From assembly GCA_003428585.1 (NCBI GenBank), contig QVQC01000055.1, positions 33,941-97,940 of the forward strand: DNA of 64,000 nucleotides. The letters run 5' to 3'. A program made the position numbers and the translations under genes. This DNA is from Nioella halotolerans. GTDB taxonomy: Bacteria; Pseudomonadota; Alphaproteobacteria; Rhodobacterales; Rhodobacteraceae. Below the pieces are notes generated by a model, which saw only the letters and a list, made by a program, of their open reading frames with translations, was not told the origin of the DNA and did no database searches. The number at the start of each line of letters is the position of its first letter. The stretch's first letter is position 1. Of this stretch, positions 1 through 8,900 are shown one piece after another.

Positions 1-1
1 A

Positions 2-139
2 CTCAAGCGGAAACACGAAATCCTCGCGCGAAAAGTGGAAGAAGGTCAACGCAGCCCGGGTGTCAGTGATCTCGATATCCAGGAGCTCAAGAAGCAGAAG
101 CTGCGCCTCAAGGAAGAGATCGCCCGCCTCGATAGCTGA
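2..139 (+). CDS. DUF465 (YdcH-like) small protein, 3' end only
   Basis: Only the last 45 codons lie in the window; the frame runs in from the left edge. The residues KHEILARKVEEGQRSPG followed by LKKQKLRLKEEIARL are typical of the small YdcH/DUF465 family, proteins of about 60-70 residues predicted to form a charged two-helix hairpin. Function of the family is unknown. The stop codon TGA at 137-139 lies inside a 22-bp tandem duplication, so the copy downstream is noncoding. A hairpin with a T-run follows at 199-230. The upstream neighbour is outside the window. Family identity is fairly secure; the start cannot be placed. Confidence 0.8.
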   Translation, partial: LKRKHEILARKVEEGQRSPGVSDLDIQELKKQKLRLKEEIARLDS

Positions 140-177
140 TCCAGCCCGGCCCGTCAGCTGATCCAGCTCGGCCCGTC
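134..177. repeat. 22-bp tandem duplication over the DUF465 stop codon
   Basis: Bases 134-155 and 156-177 are the same 22-mer with one C/T difference. The first copy contains the TGA stop of the DUF465 gene (137-139). The second copy sits in the 3' untranslated region and repeats the TGA. This looks like a recent slippage duplication. Confidence 0.85.
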
Positions 178-198
178 CGGGTGACATGAAACGGGAAA

Positions 199-230
199 GG
201 CCCCCGCCAGTGGTTGGCGAGGGCCTTTTT
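199..230. terminator. Rho-independent terminator between convergent genes
   Basis: An 11-bp stem (199-209 with 215-225, one mismatch) encloses a 5-nt loop and is followed by TTTTT at 226-230 on the plus strand. On the minus strand the hairpin is followed by TTTCCCGTTT. It therefore could serve both the DUF465 gene and the converging phaB. Confidence 0.8.
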
Positions 231-259
231 CGTAGGGATTCCGTGGTCCGGCGCGGCGC

Positions 260-982
260 TTAGACGAAGAACTGCGCGCCGTTGGCCGAGATGGTGGAGC
301 CGTTGATAAACCCTGCATCGTCGGAGGCAAGGAAGGCCACGCAGCGCGCAATTTCCTCGGGCTCGCCCAGTCGGCCGGCCGGGATCTGCGAAATGATCGC
401 TTCGCGCACCTTCTCCGGCACCGCCATGACCATTTCGGTGGCGATGTAGCCCGGGCAGACGGCATTCGCGGTGATGCCCGCGCGCGCGCCTTCTTGCGCC
501 AGCGACTTGATGATGCCGAGGTCGCCGGCCTTGGTCGCGGCGTAGTTCACCTGTGCGAACTGGCCCTTCTGGCCATTGATCGAGGAAATCACGATGACGC
601 GCCCGAACTTGCGTTCACGCATCCCCGGCCAGACCGGGTGGACGGTGTTGAACACGCCGGTGAGGTTGGTGTCGATCACCTCTTTCCACTGTTCGGGCGT
701 CATCTTGTGGAACGGTGCGTCGCGGGTGATGCCGGCATTTGCGACCACCACGTCGATCGGGCCGAGATCGGCCTCGACCTTGGCGATGCCCTCCTTCGAG
801 GCCTCGTAATCGGCCACGTTCCACTTGTAGGTCTTGATGCCGGTGGCCTCGGTGAAGGCGGCGGCCTTCTCGTCGTTGCCGGCATAGGTGGCGGCCACGT
901 CGTAGCCTTCGGACTTCAGTGCCTTTGAAATCGCTTCACCGATCCCGCGCGAGCCGCCGGTGACGAGTGCAACTCTTGCCAT
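260..982 (-). CDS. phaB: Acetoacetyl-CoA reductase (NADPH-dependent SDR)
   Basis: A 240-residue classical short-chain dehydrogenase. It has the TGGSRGIG cofactor loop at residues 8-15, NAG at 82-84, and a Ser134/Tyr147/Lys151 catalytic set (SSING, then YAATK). Overall sequence and length match PhaB/PhbB, which reduces acetoacetyl-CoA to (R)-3-hydroxybutyryl-CoA, the monomer for polyhydroxybutyrate. It lies 156 bp downstream of phaA on the same strand, the standard phaAB arrangement; the polymerase phaC is not in the window. The ATG at 980-982 is preceded by a purine-rich GGAGGAAAC. A GC-rich hairpin in the phaA-phaB gap could modulate read-through. Confidence 0.95.
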   Translation of the reverse strand: MARVALVTGGSRGIGEAISKALKSEGYDVAATYAGNDEKAAAFTEATGIKTYKWNVADYEASKEGIAKVEADLGPIDVVVANAGITRDAPFHKMTPEQWKEVIDTNLTGVFNTVHPVWPGMRERKFGRVIVISSINGQKGQFAQVNYAATKAGDLGIIKSLAQEGARAGITANAVCPGYIATEMVMAVPEKVREAIISQIPAGRLGEPEEIARCVAFLASDDAGFINGSTISANGAQFFV

Positions 983-1094
983 GGGTTTCCTCCAGTCTTG
1001 TTCAATGCGTTGGTAAATCTGTAACCCGCCCCGACGCCTCGGCGCAACATTGTTTCGTTGCGTATGCGCCAGATCCGGGTGCTCCCCCGGAAAG

Positions 1095-1116
1095 GGGGCG
1101 CCTTTGGTGGCGCCCC
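1095..1116 (-). terminator. GC hairpin in the phaA-phaB gap (possible attenuator)
   Basis: A perfect 8-bp stem GGGGCGCC/GGCGCCCC with a 6-nt loop lies 22 bp after the phaA stop. On the minus strand it is followed by CTTTCC rather than a true T-run. It may be a partial terminator or an mRNA-stabilising hairpin between the two genes. Confidence 0.4.
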
Positions 1117-1138
1117 GCAGGTCTTGGAAGTGTGCCGC

Positions 1139-2314
1139 TCAGGGGCGTTCGACGCAAAGCGCCACGCCCATGCCGCCACCGATACAGAGCGTGGCAAGCC
1201 CCTTCTTGGCGTCGCGGCGCTGCATCTCGAACAGCAGGGTGTTGAGAACCCGCGCGCCGGAGGCGCCGATCGGGTGGCCGATGGCGATGGCGCCGCCATT
1301 GACGTTCACGATCGCCGGATCCCAGCCCATGTCCTTGTTGACGGCGCAGGCCTGCGCGGCAAAGGCTTCGTTGGCTTCCACGAGGTCGAGATCCTCGACC
1401 GTCCAGCCGGCTTTCTCAAGCGCCTTGCGGCTGGCGTAGATCGGCCCGACGCCCATTATCGACGGGTCGAGGCCCGCGGTGGCGTAGGAGGCGATGCGCG
1501 CCAGCGGTTCGATGCCACGCTTCTCGGCCTCGTCGGCGGACATCAGCAGGGCACCGGCGGCCCCGTCGTTGAGGCCGGAGGCATTCGCGGCCGTGACGGA
1601 ACCATCCTTGGTAAAGGCCGGGCGCAGTTTCTGCAGGCCCTCGATGGTGGCGCCGTGGCGGATGTATTCATCGCTATCGACGGTGATATCGCCCTTGCGG
1701 GTCTTCACGGTGAAAGCTGTGATCTCGTCGGCGAACTTGCCTGCCTTCTGCGCGGCCTCGGCCTTGTTCTGGCTGGCGACGGCGAACTCGTCCTGCATCT
1801 CGCGGCTGATCTGCCACTGCTCGGCCACGTTCTCGGCGGTCTGGCCCATGTGGTAGCCGTTGAACGCGTCCCACAGGCCATCCTTGATCATCGTATCGAC
1901 ATATTTCATGTCGCCCATCTTCTGGCCCTGGCGAAGGGTTGCGCAATGCGGCGACATGGACATGCTTTCCTGCCCGCCGGCTGCCACGATCTTGGCATCG
2001 CCCAGCATGATGTGCTGCGTGGCGAGGGCAACGGCGCGCAGGCCGGACCCGCAGACCTGGTTGATGCCCCATGCGGCGCTTTCCTGCGGGAAGCCGGCCG
2101 CGATGTGGGCTTGACGGGCCGGATTCTGGCCTTGGCCGGCGGTCAGAACCTGACCGAGGATCGTTTCGGAAATCTCGGATTTGTCGACGCCCGCACGTTC
2201 GACCAGTGCATTCAGCACGGTGGCGCCAAGCTCATGGGCCGGGGTGTTTGCGTAGGAGCCGAGGAAACTGCCCACGGCAGTCCGGGCGGCGGAGGCGATG
2301 ACGACATTGGTCAT
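1139..2314 (-). CDS. phaA: Acetyl-CoA acetyltransferase (beta-ketothiolase)
   Basis: A 391-residue biosynthetic thiolase that condenses two acetyl-CoA to acetoacetyl-CoA, the first step of PHB synthesis. The acyl-accepting Cys88 is in NQVCGSG, His347 in [11 protein letters not shown], and the proton-donating Cys377 in LCIGGGMG, so the full catalytic triad is present. The frame extends upstream to 2431, but the start at 2312-2314 is chosen because [15 protein letters not shown] is the conserved family N-terminus and AAGGGACCTGAC places a ribosome site directly before it. It is the first gene of the phaAB unit. Confidence 0.96.
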   Translation of the reverse strand: MTNVVIASAARTAVGSFLGSYANTPAHELGATVLNALVERAGVDKSEISETILGQVLTAGQGQNPARQAHIAAGFPQESAAWGINQVCGSGLRAVALATQHIMLGDAKIVAAGGQESMSMSPHCATLRQGQKMGDMKYVDTMIKDGLWDAFNGYHMGQTAENVAEQWQISREMQDEFAVASQNKAEAAQKAGKFADEITAFTVKTRKGDITVDSDEYIRHGATIEGLQKLRPAFTKDGSVTAANASGLNDGAAGALLMSADEAEKRGIEPLARIASYATAGLDPSIMGVGPIYASRKALEKAGWTVEDLDLVEANEAFAAQACAVNKDMGWDPAIVNVNGGAIAIGHPIGASGARVLNTLLFEMQRRDAKKGLATLCIGGGMGVALCVERP

Positions 2315-2483
2315 GTCAGGTCCCTTTCGGTTTCTTGAGGTACACCGGATGGATGACCCAATTTCGGTGTTTCGCAAAGGCTTCGGTTGCGCCCGGGCAT
2401 AACGCCCGAGCGCCTCCGGCTCAACTGACATGGTGTCTCATGCTGCGGTGCAGATATCGCGTGGGTTGTGAATGGCCTTGGCG

Positions 2484-3323
2484 TCAGCTGGAAGCGGCAT
2501 TGCCCGCGGGGTTGGTCATCCACGGTGGGGTCAGGCTGGGCGCACCGAAGAAATACCCCTGTAAACAGTCGATTCCCGCTTGTGCAAGCCACGCGGCCTC
2601 GTCCCCGCTTTCGACGGTTTCGGCGACGGTGAACATGTCGAAATGGCGGGCGATGGAAATCAGCGCCTCCATCAACACCTGATTGTTGGAATCGGCATGC
2701 ACGCTCCGCACGAATTGTCCGTCGATCTTCACGATGTCGAAATAAAACTCACGCAAGTAGCGAAAGGCGGTGTAACCGGCGCCAAAATCGTCCAGCGCGA
2801 AGGTGATTCCCCGTTCCTGCAATTCGCCCATGAAAGTCGTTACCAGTTCTGGCATCTGCATGGCGGAGCTTTCGGTGATCTCGAGAATCAGCCGCTCGGC
2901 GATTCGGTCGTCCGCCGCGAGACCCCGGTTCAGAACCTGTTTCCATTTCGGATAGCCGATGGAGCGCGCCGACATGTTGATCGACAGGCGCAGGGTCGGG
3001 TTGATGGTCAGCGCCCGCAGCCCGGCGCGCAACGCGGCGCAGTCTATTTCACGCCCCAGGTCCTGGCTTTCGACCGCGCCCATGAACGCCTTTGCCGGGA
3101 TCACCCGGCCGGTCTCGTCAAGGATGCGGATCAGCCCCTCGTAGAAGGCGACGGCTTGCGGTGCTGCGGCCTGAACCACCGGTTGGTAGGCCAGCACGCA
3201 ATCGCCGCGTCCGAGCGCTTCGCGCACCATGCCGAGCGTGTTGCGATCCCGGCTCTGCACCGCGAATTCGAGCGGGCTTTCCTGCCCCGGCTCGATCAGA
3301 TCGCGTTTCCTGCGCCCCCGCAT
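2484..3323 (-). CDS. Stand-alone EAL-domain cyclic-di-GMP phosphodiesterase
   Basis: A 279-residue protein that is almost entirely one EAL domain with a short basic N-terminus (MRGRRKRD). The usual catalytic and metal-binding positions are filled: EGLIR at 62-66, Asn115 in INMS, Glu147 in LEITE, DDFG at 177-180, Lys198 in KID, and a Gln in the late QGYFFG. It should therefore hydrolyse c-di-GMP to pGpG. No sensory, GGDEF or membrane segment is present. A GTG 15 bp further upstream is in frame, but it overlaps the AAGGAGG ribosome site, which is correctly spaced for the ATG at 3321-3323; that ATG is the start. It stands alone between phaA and tag. Confidence 0.9.
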   Translation of the reverse strand: MRGRRKRDLIEPGQESPLEFAVQSRDRNTLGMVREALGRGDCVLAYQPVVQAAAPQAVAFYEGLIRILDETGRVIPAKAFMGAVESQDLGREIDCAALRAGLRALTINPTLRLSINMSARSIGYPKWKQVLNRGLAADDRIAERLILEITESSAMQMPELVTTFMGELQERGITFALDDFGAGYTAFRYLREFYFDIVKIDGQFVRSVHADSNNQVLMEALISIARHFDMFTVAETVESGDEAAWLAQAGIDCLQGYFFGAPSLTPPWMTNPAGNAASS

Positions 3324-3449
3324 GGCAGCCTCCTTCACCAGACCACGCCAAGATGCGGTCGCAGCCGTTAAGCAGTGGTAAATATTCGCATTTTGTTCTA
3401 GTTTGAGTTAAATCCATTCGACCGGGATTTCTTGAACGGAGGCAAGGGC

Positions 3450-4022
3450 ATGACGGATGGGCGCTGCACATGGCCGGGGAATGACCCGGATTATATTTCC
3501 TACCACGATACCGAATGGGGCGTGCCGGAATGGGACAGCCGGGCGCTCTACGAGAAACTGATTCTCGACGGGTTCCAGGCCGGGCTGTCCTGGATCACCA
3601 TCCTTCGCAAGCGCGACGCCTTTCGCGCGGCGTTTGCCGGGTTCGATCCCGATGTCCTTGCCACATGGGGCGAGGCGGAGGTCGCACGGCTTATGCAGAA
3701 CCCCGGCATCGTGCGCCATCGCGGCAAGATCGAGGCCGCGATCACCAACGCGCGGGCGTGGCAGAAGATCGAGGCCAAGGGGGGCTTTTCCGATTTCCTG
3801 TGGCGCTACACGGGCGGCCGTCCGATCCAGAACCGCTGGACCGCGACGCATCAGGTGCCCAGTTCGACGCCGACCTCGGAACGGTTGTCGAAGGACCTGA
3901 AGACTGCCGGGTTCAAGTTCTGCGGACCAACCATCACTTATGCCTTCATGCAGGCCGTGGGCATGGTCAACGACCACCTCGTCACCTGTCCGTGCCACGC
4001 CAAGGTGGCGGCGATGGCCTAA
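3450..4022 (+). CDS. tag: DNA-3-methyladenine glycosylase I
   Basis: A 190-residue TAG-family base-excision repair enzyme that removes 3-methyladenine. The N-terminus RCTWPG then YHDTEWG and the C-terminus HLVTCPCH supply the zinc-binding residues of the family (Cys6, His19, His176, Cys180), and the HhH-type region QNPGIVRHRGKI is present. An in-frame TTG at 3432 is less likely because GGAGG sits 8 nt before the ATG at 3450. Its last four bases overlap the end of the convergent thioredoxin gene. Confidence 0.94.
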   Translation: MTDGRCTWPGNDPDYISYHDTEWGVPEWDSRALYEKLILDGFQAGLSWITILRKRDAFRAAFAGFDPDVLATWGEAEVARLMQNPGIVRHRGKIEAAITNARAWQKIEAKGGFSDFLWRYTGGRPIQNRWTATHQVPSSTPTSERLSKDLKTAGFKFCGPTITYAFMQAVGMVNDHLVTCPCHAKVAAMA

Positions 4023-4570
4023 CCGGCGATCAACTCTGTCATCAGGGTCACGGCACTTTCGCCGGCCCAGTCGGCATCGCCGCGCAGCCGGCCGATTTCC
4101 TGCCCCTCCGGATTCAGCACCACCGTTGTCGGCAGGCCGAACACCCTCATGGCGCGCGACATCGTCTGGTGTCCGTCCAGGTAGATCGGAAGCTCTGTCA
4201 CCCCCACCTCGTCGAAGAACCGGGTGATCGCGGGGATCGGGTTGCGGCCGGAGGCGATGGTGACGACGCGGAAACCCTCGCCGCCCAACTGACGTTGCAG
4301 CGCGTCGAGCGAGGGCATTTCCTCGCGGCAGGGGGCGCACCACGTGGCCCAGAAATTCAGCACGACATATTGCCCCTCGAACGCATCGAGGCCCATCTCC
4401 ACCCCATCGGCATCGGTGAAACCGACCTCCGGCACCTCCTGCGGGCTGTCATGCAGCACCATCGCGCGCATGTCGCCGGCAAGCAGGTCCTCCAACCCCT
4501 CGGCGGCGACGGCATTTGCACCTAGGCACAAGGCCATGTAGAGCGGGGCAAGTCGAAGAAGACGGAACAT
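4019..4570 (-). CDS. TlpA-type thiol:disulfide reductase
   Basis: A 183-residue exported thioredoxin-fold protein. An N-terminal signal peptide ends near ANAVAA (residues 18-23). The redox motif WCAPC is at 77-81 inside [18 protein letters not shown], and the cis-Pro loop is VFGLPTTVV. TlpA-like proteins reduce periplasmic disulfides, often for cytochrome c maturation or copper delivery; which role applies here is not visible. GGAGGAAA precedes the ATG. It is divergent from argH with only 28 bp between the two start codons, and its 3' end overlaps tag by 4 bp. Confidence 0.88.
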   Translation of the reverse strand: MFRLLRLAPLYMALCLGANAVAAEGLEDLLAGDMRAMVLHDSPQEVPEVGFTDADGVEMGLDAFEGQYVVLNFWATWCAPCREEMPSLDALQRQLGGEGFRVVTIASGRNPIPAITRFFDEVGVTELPIYLDGHQTMSRAMRVFGLPTTVVLNPEGQEIGRLRGDADWAGESAVTLMTELIAG

Positions 4571-4598
4571 TCACTTTCCTCCGGGGTTATGCGGGTCC

Positions 4599-5990
4599 AT
4601 GTCGAACGAGAGCGCGAACGCAATGTGGGGCGGCCGGTTTGCCGCCGGTCCAGACGCCATCATGGAGGCGATAAACGCCTCCATCGGGTTCGACAAGCGG
4701 TTGGCGAAACAGGACATCGACGGCTCCATGGCGCATGCGGCCATGCTGGCGGCACAGGGTATCGTTAGTGATAAGGATGCCGAGGCGATCCGGGAAGGGC
4801 TGCTCACGGTGTTGTCAGAGATCGATGGGGGAACCTTCGAATTTTCCACCGCGCTTGAAGACATCCACATGAACGTGGAGGCGCGGCTGAAAGAGATCGT
4901 CGGCGACCCCGCCGGTCGCCTGCACACCGCGCGCAGCCGCAACGACCAGGTCGCCACTGATTTCAAACTTTGGGTGCGTGACCAGATGGATGCCGCCATC
5001 GATGGTTTGAGCGCGCTGATGCAGGCGCTGCTCGGGCAGGCGGAGGCCGGGGCCGACTGGGTCATGCCGGGCTTCACCCACCTGCAAACGGCGCAGCCGG
5101 TCACATGGGGCCACCACATGTTGGCCTATGTGGAAATGTTCGCGCGCGACCGGTCGCGGTTTCAGGATGCGCGGGCGCGAATGAACGAATGCCCCCTCGG
5201 CGCGGCGGCACTGGCCGGCACCTCCTTTCCCATCGACCGGGTGGCGACCGCGAAGGCGCTCGGCTTCGATCGGCCGGCGGCCAACAGCCTTGACGCCGTG
5301 TCGGACCGCGATTTCGCGCTGGACTACCTCGCCGCGGCGACGATCTGCGCGATGCACCTGTCGCGCATGGCCGAGGAACTGGTCATCTGGTCCTCGGCGC
5401 AATTCCGGTTCGTCACCTTGTCGGATCGCTTTTCCACCGGCTCCTCGATCATGCCGCAGAAGAAGAACCCCGACGCGGCGGAACTGATCCGCGCCAAGAT
5501 CGGCCGGATCCTCGGGGCCAACGTGGCGCTTCTGACGGTGATGAAGGGGCTGCCGCTGGCCTATTCCAAGGATATGCAGGAAGACAAGGAACAGGTTTTC
5601 GATGCCGCCGACAATCTTGCCCTCGCGCTTGCCGCGATGGAGGGAATGGTGCGCGACATGTCGGCCAACCGCGCGGCCCTCGAGGCCGCTGCGGGAAGCG
5701 GGTTTTCCACCGCGACCGACCTTGCAGACTGGCTGGTCCGGGTGGCGGGCATGCCGTTCCGCGATGCCCACCACGTCACCGGCGCGCTGGTGAAACTGGC
5801 CGAGGACAAGGGCTGCGACCTGCCGGACCTGAGCCTTGACGAGATGCAGGGGGTGCATGGGCAGATCACCGCCGATGTCCATGACGTTCTGGGTGTGCAC
5901 AATTCCGTTGCCTCGCGAATATCTTATGGTGGCACTGCGCCCGAGCAGGTGCGCGCGCAAATCGCCCGCTGGAAGGAAGCCCTCGCATGA
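4599..5990 (+). CDS. argH: Argininosuccinate lyase
   Basis: A 463-residue member of the fumarase/aspartase superfamily that splits argininosuccinate into arginine and fumarate, the last step of arginine synthesis. The signature [11 protein letters not shown] is at 281-291; TARSRNDQ and [10 protein letters not shown] form the other active-site regions. Length is normal. The start at 4599 gives the usual MWGGRF shortly after the N-terminus, but no clear ribosome site is seen upstream. The stop overlaps the start of a micro-lipoprotein gene (ATGA). Confidence 0.96.
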   Translation: MSNESANAMWGGRFAAGPDAIMEAINASIGFDKRLAKQDIDGSMAHAAMLAAQGIVSDKDAEAIREGLLTVLSEIDGGTFEFSTALEDIHMNVEARLKEIVGDPAGRLHTARSRNDQVATDFKLWVRDQMDAAIDGLSALMQALLGQAEAGADWVMPGFTHLQTAQPVTWGHHMLAYVEMFARDRSRFQDARARMNECPLGAAALAGTSFPIDRVATAKALGFDRPAANSLDAVSDRDFALDYLAAATICAMHLSRMAEELVIWSSAQFRFVTLSDRFSTGSSIMPQKKNPDAAELIRAKIGRILGANVALLTVMKGLPLAYSKDMQEDKEQVFDAADNLALALAAMEGMVRDMSANRAALEAAAGSGFSTATDLADWLVRVAGMPFRDAHHVTGALVKLAEDKGCDLPDLSLDEMQGVHGQITADVHDVLGVHNSVASRISYGGTAPEQVRAQIARWKEALA

Positions 5991-6133
5991 CCCGTCTCAT
6001 CCCCGCCCTGATGATCACGGCCCTTGTCGCCGCCTGCGGCGTCGATGGCGGCCCGACCCGCCCCGAACAGCGCCCGGCCGCCGGGATCAGCCTGTCGGGT
6101 ACCGCGGAAATCGGCATCGCCGGCGGCAGTTGA
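5987..6133 (+). CDS. Micro-lipoprotein overlapping argH
   Basis: A 48-codon gene whose ATG overlaps the argH stop by four bases (ATGA). The product begins [18 protein letters not shown]: a positively charged N-terminus, a hydrophobic stretch and a lipobox LVAAC with Cys17, so a lipoprotein signal peptide. About 30 polar residues follow the Cys. From memory, a tiny lipoprotein gene of this kind follows argH in several Rhodobacterales, usually before lysA; here greA comes next. No function can be assigned. Confidence 0.75.
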   Translation: MTRLIPALMITALVAACGVDGGPTRPEQRPAAGISLSGTAEIGIAGGS

Positions 6134-6172
6134 TCGCCACGCCATAGGCCTTTACCGTTCTTGCCTTTCCCG

Positions 6173-6217
6173 TTGAACTGCGGGCAAAGGCTTCTTATCC
6201 TCAGGCGTCGAGACGCC
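6173..6217 (+). promoter_or_regulatory. Putative greA promoter with inverted repeat at the start site
   Basis: TTGAAC (6173-6178), a 17-nt spacer and TATCCT (6196-6201) make a good sigma-70-type promoter 48 bp before greA. Directly after the -10 box, GGCGT-CGAG-ACGCC (6204-6217) forms a small inverted repeat, which could be an operator or a 5' mRNA hairpin. Confidence 0.5.
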
Positions 6218-6248
6218 AATCTGAACCGGGACAAAGAGCGTTATTCCA

Positions 6249-6719
6249 ATGGATAAAATCCCCATGACCCCGACGGGCTATGCTGCCCTTGACGCGGAAC
6301 TGAAAAATCTCCGCTCGGTCGATCGGCCGGCGATCATCGCCGCCATTTCCGAAGCGCGCGAACATGGGGACCTGTCGGAAAACGCCGAATACCACTCCGC
6401 CCGCGAAAAGCAGTCCTTCATCGAGGGGCGCATCAAGGAACTAGAGGGGCTGATCGGTCTGGCACAGGTCATCGACCCCAAGACGCTTTCGGGCGCCATA
6501 AAGTTCGGGGCCACGGTGGAGCTGATCGACGAGGAAACCGAGGAAGAGAAGAGCTACCAGATCGTCGGAGAGCCCGAGGCCAATATCGAGAAGGGGCTGC
6601 TCAACATCAACTCGCCGCTGGCGCGCGCCTTGATCGGCAAGGAGGAAGGTGACAGTGTCGAGGTGAAAACGCCGGGTGGCAGCAAGGATTATGAGATCGT
6701 AAAGGTCTCCTACATCTAG
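6249..6719 (+). CDS. greA: Transcription elongation factor GreA
   Basis: A 156-residue GreA. The N-terminal coiled-coil hairpin (about residues 8-75) carries the acidic tip [12 protein letters not shown]. The C-terminal FKBP-like domain ends with the family pattern [14 protein letters not shown] and TPGG. GreA enters the secondary channel of RNA polymerase and stimulates cleavage of backtracked transcripts. It appears to have its own promoter, separate from argH. Confidence 0.96.
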   Translation: MDKIPMTPTGYAALDAELKNLRSVDRPAIIAAISEAREHGDLSENAEYHSAREKQSFIEGRIKELEGLIGLAQVIDPKTLSGAIKFGATVELIDEETEEEKSYQIVGEPEANIEKGLLNINSPLARALIGKEEGDSVEVKTPGGSKDYEIVKVSYI

Positions 6720-6755
6720 TATCATGTCCCTGCCTGAACGCGGAACTTGGTGGTA

Positions 6756-7787
6756 ATGGCAGACGACAAGCACCCGACCCCGCTCGACCTCGGGATATAT
6801 GCCCAGGAAACAAGCACACCCCGCATCACCATGGTGGAGGTGGTGGCGCTACTGCTGTCTGGCGCGTGGCTGGTCGGCGTGCTGTGGTTCTTCTTCTGGT
6901 CGGACATGTCGCGGAGTGCCGGGATCGGCGGCTCGCCGCTGGAAATCACCATGGTGATGCTGGCGATCTTCATGCCGATCGCGCTGATCTGGGTGGCGGC
7001 CTCGGCGGCCAAGACCGCCCGCATCATGCGAGAGGAGGCCGCCCGCCTGCAAAGCGCCATAGACGCCATGCGTGCCGCTTATGTCGTGCAGCAACAGCGT
7101 AACGCGGTGGATATCAAGCCCGACCTGATCGCCAAGCTCAACGAGCTTGTCGCCGCGCAGGAGGCAGGCAACGCGACGCCCGCGACCTTCACCAGCCTGC
7201 GCAAGGCCCCCGAACAACCGGCGGAGGAGCGCGCCGCGATCCCGCAGCCCCCCGCCAATCAGGACGCGCCGCAGCCCGGCTTGCTGTTCGGCACCCCGCC
7301 CGAGGCGCTGGAAGACCCGATCTCAATCGCGGATTTCATCAAGGCGCTCGATTTCCCCGAAAACGAGCATGACAAGGAGGGCTTCCGCACGCTGCGCCGG
7401 GCGCTCAAGGATCCGTCCACCAAGAAGCTCATCCGCGCCAGCCAGGACGTGCTGACCCTGCTCAGCCAGGATGGCATCTACATGGACGACCTGCGCCCCG
7501 ACCGCGCCAAGCCCGATATCTGGCGGCGCTTCGCGCAGGGCGAGCGGGGCAAGGCCATTTCCGCGCTTGGCGGCATCCGGGACCGGTCATCGCTGGCGCT
7601 TGCCGCGGGCCGGATGAAACAGGACCCGGTGTTTCGCGACGCGGTGCACCATTTCCTGCGCCAGTTCGACCGAACGCTGGTGGAATTCGAACAGAACGCC
7701 ACGGACGAGGAGATTGCCCGGATGTCCGATACCCGCACGGTGCGCGCCTTCATGCTGATGGGGCGCGTCACCGGCGTTTTCGACTAG
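6756..7787 (+). CDS. Conserved unknown membrane protein with two N-terminal helices
   Basis: 343 residues with no family I can name. Two hydrophobic segments (about residues 25-47 and 60-82: VVALLLSGAWLVGVLWFFF and ITMVMLAIFMPIALIWVAA) are followed by a helical region, a Pro/Gln/Ala-rich linker near 145-180, and a cytoplasmic-looking charged domain (about 190-343) with FIKALDFPENEHDKEGF. Such proteins occur in roseobacters next to greA, as far as I recall. The ATG at 6756 is chosen; an in-frame GTG lies three codons earlier. Possibly an envelope or cell-cycle factor, but this is not supported by a motif. Confidence 0.75.
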   Translation: MADDKHPTPLDLGIYAQETSTPRITMVEVVALLLSGAWLVGVLWFFFWSDMSRSAGIGGSPLEITMVMLAIFMPIALIWVAASAAKTARIMREEAARLQSAIDAMRAAYVVQQQRNAVDIKPDLIAKLNELVAAQEAGNATPATFTSLRKAPEQPAEERAAIPQPPANQDAPQPGLLFGTPPEALEDPISIADFIKALDFPENEHDKEGFRTLRRALKDPSTKKLIRASQDVLTLLSQDGIYMDDLRPDRAKPDIWRRFAQGERGKAISALGGIRDRSSLALAAGRMKQDPVFRDAVHHFLRQFDRTLVEFEQNATDEEIARMSDTRTVRAFMLMGRVTGVFD

Positions 7788-7874
7788 GCTGTCGGGCATG
7801 GCGTGCGCCCGCAGCGGGCCGCCCCTCGGGGGCCGCGATGATCCGGTCGGTCGATGCAGGGGCCCCCGGGACTG

Positions 7875-8762
7875 ATGGGCGACACGCAGGCAATCCCGGT
7901 CGATGGCCGCTTCGTTGCCCGGCTGATCGAGACGCAGGCCCCGCAATGGGCGCACCTGCCGCTGCGCCCCGTTCCCTCCTCCGGCACCGACAATGCCATC
8001 TTCAGGCTTGGCGACAGCTTGGCGGTCAGGGTGCCCCGTCGATCATCGGCCGTGGCCCTGCTGTCCAAGGAGATGGACTGGCTGCCGCATCTTCGCAGCT
8101 TGCCGCTCGAGGTGCCGATGCCGAGGTTCAGGGGGCGGGCGACGCTTGGCATTCCGTTCGACTTCGGCGTCGTCGACTGGATCGAGGGTGAGATCGCGGC
8201 GCCGCGAAACGTCGCCGATTGGTCCTCGGCGGCGCGCACCCTTGCGGATTTTCTGAAGGCGCTGCACGAGAAGGATACCGGTGGCGCCCCGAGGGCCGGC
8301 GCCTGCAACAGCCGGCGGGGCGTTGCCTTACGCGACTTGTCAGGGGTGACCGTGCCGGCGCTCGACGCCGTCGCCGACGAGGTGGACCTTCATCGCGCGA
8401 GGGCGCTTTGGGACCGGGCCTGCGCCGCACCGATGCCCTGCCCACCTGTCTGGTTGCACGGGGATCTGAAGGCCGACAACCTGATCGTGCGCGACGGGGC
8501 GTTGCGCGGCGTCATAGACTGGGGTTTGTCGGCGGTGGGGGATCCCGCGGCGGATTACGCGGCGGCGTGGTCGTGGATCGACCCGTCGGCACGCGCGGAT
8601 TTCCGCGATCGCGTCTGCCCGGATGACGCCGATTGGCAAAGGGCGCGCGGGTGGGCGCTATATGGCGCGGTGATCGCGCTCAGCTATTACCGTGGTGGAC
8701 GAAACGAGGCCCTGTGCCGCCAGTCCCGACAGACCCTTTCGAGGCTTGGCCTGCTGCTTTGA
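7875..8762 (+). CDS. APH-family phosphotransferase (aminoglycoside/choline kinase-like)
   Basis: A 295-residue kinase-fold protein of the APH superfamily. The catalytic loop HGDLKADN is at 195-202 and the metal-binding IDWG follows about 20 residues later. The N-terminal lobe has SGTDNAIFRLGDSLAVRVPR, the nucleotide-binding strand region. This branch is often annotated as aminoglycoside phosphotransferase, but members act on varied small hydroxylated substrates and resistance should not be inferred. An ATG at 7854 is also in frame; 7875 is preferred because MGDTQAIPVD matches the usual N-terminus. The ribosome site is weak for either. Confidence 0.82.
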   Translation: MGDTQAIPVDGRFVARLIETQAPQWAHLPLRPVPSSGTDNAIFRLGDSLAVRVPRRSSAVALLSKEMDWLPHLRSLPLEVPMPRFRGRATLGIPFDFGVVDWIEGEIAAPRNVADWSSAARTLADFLKALHEKDTGGAPRAGACNSRRGVALRDLSGVTVPALDAVADEVDLHRARALWDRACAAPMPCPPVWLHGDLKADNLIVRDGALRGVIDWGLSAVGDPAADYAAAWSWIDPSARADFRDRVCPDDADWQRARGWALYGAVIALSYYRGGRNEALCRQSRQTLSRLGLLL

Positions 8763-8900
8763 GGGGCGTGGTCCGGTTGACGCGACTGCCAGAAAGACCA
8801 GCCCGCGCAGCGACCCGATCGGGGCACGCCGTTCAGAAAGCTTGATCCGCGGTCGCGGGGCGACAAGGATACCGCATGCTTCTTTTGAAAGGTTTGCCCG

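Noticed and set aside
7811-7836. GC-rich hairpin between the unknown membrane protein gene and the APH-type gene
   Set aside because: Pairing needs bulges and there is no T-run.
7875-8762. Antibiotic-resistance aminoglycoside phosphotransferase
   Set aside because: Only the general APH fold is visible and the gene sits in a chromosomal housekeeping context, so resistance cannot be claimed.
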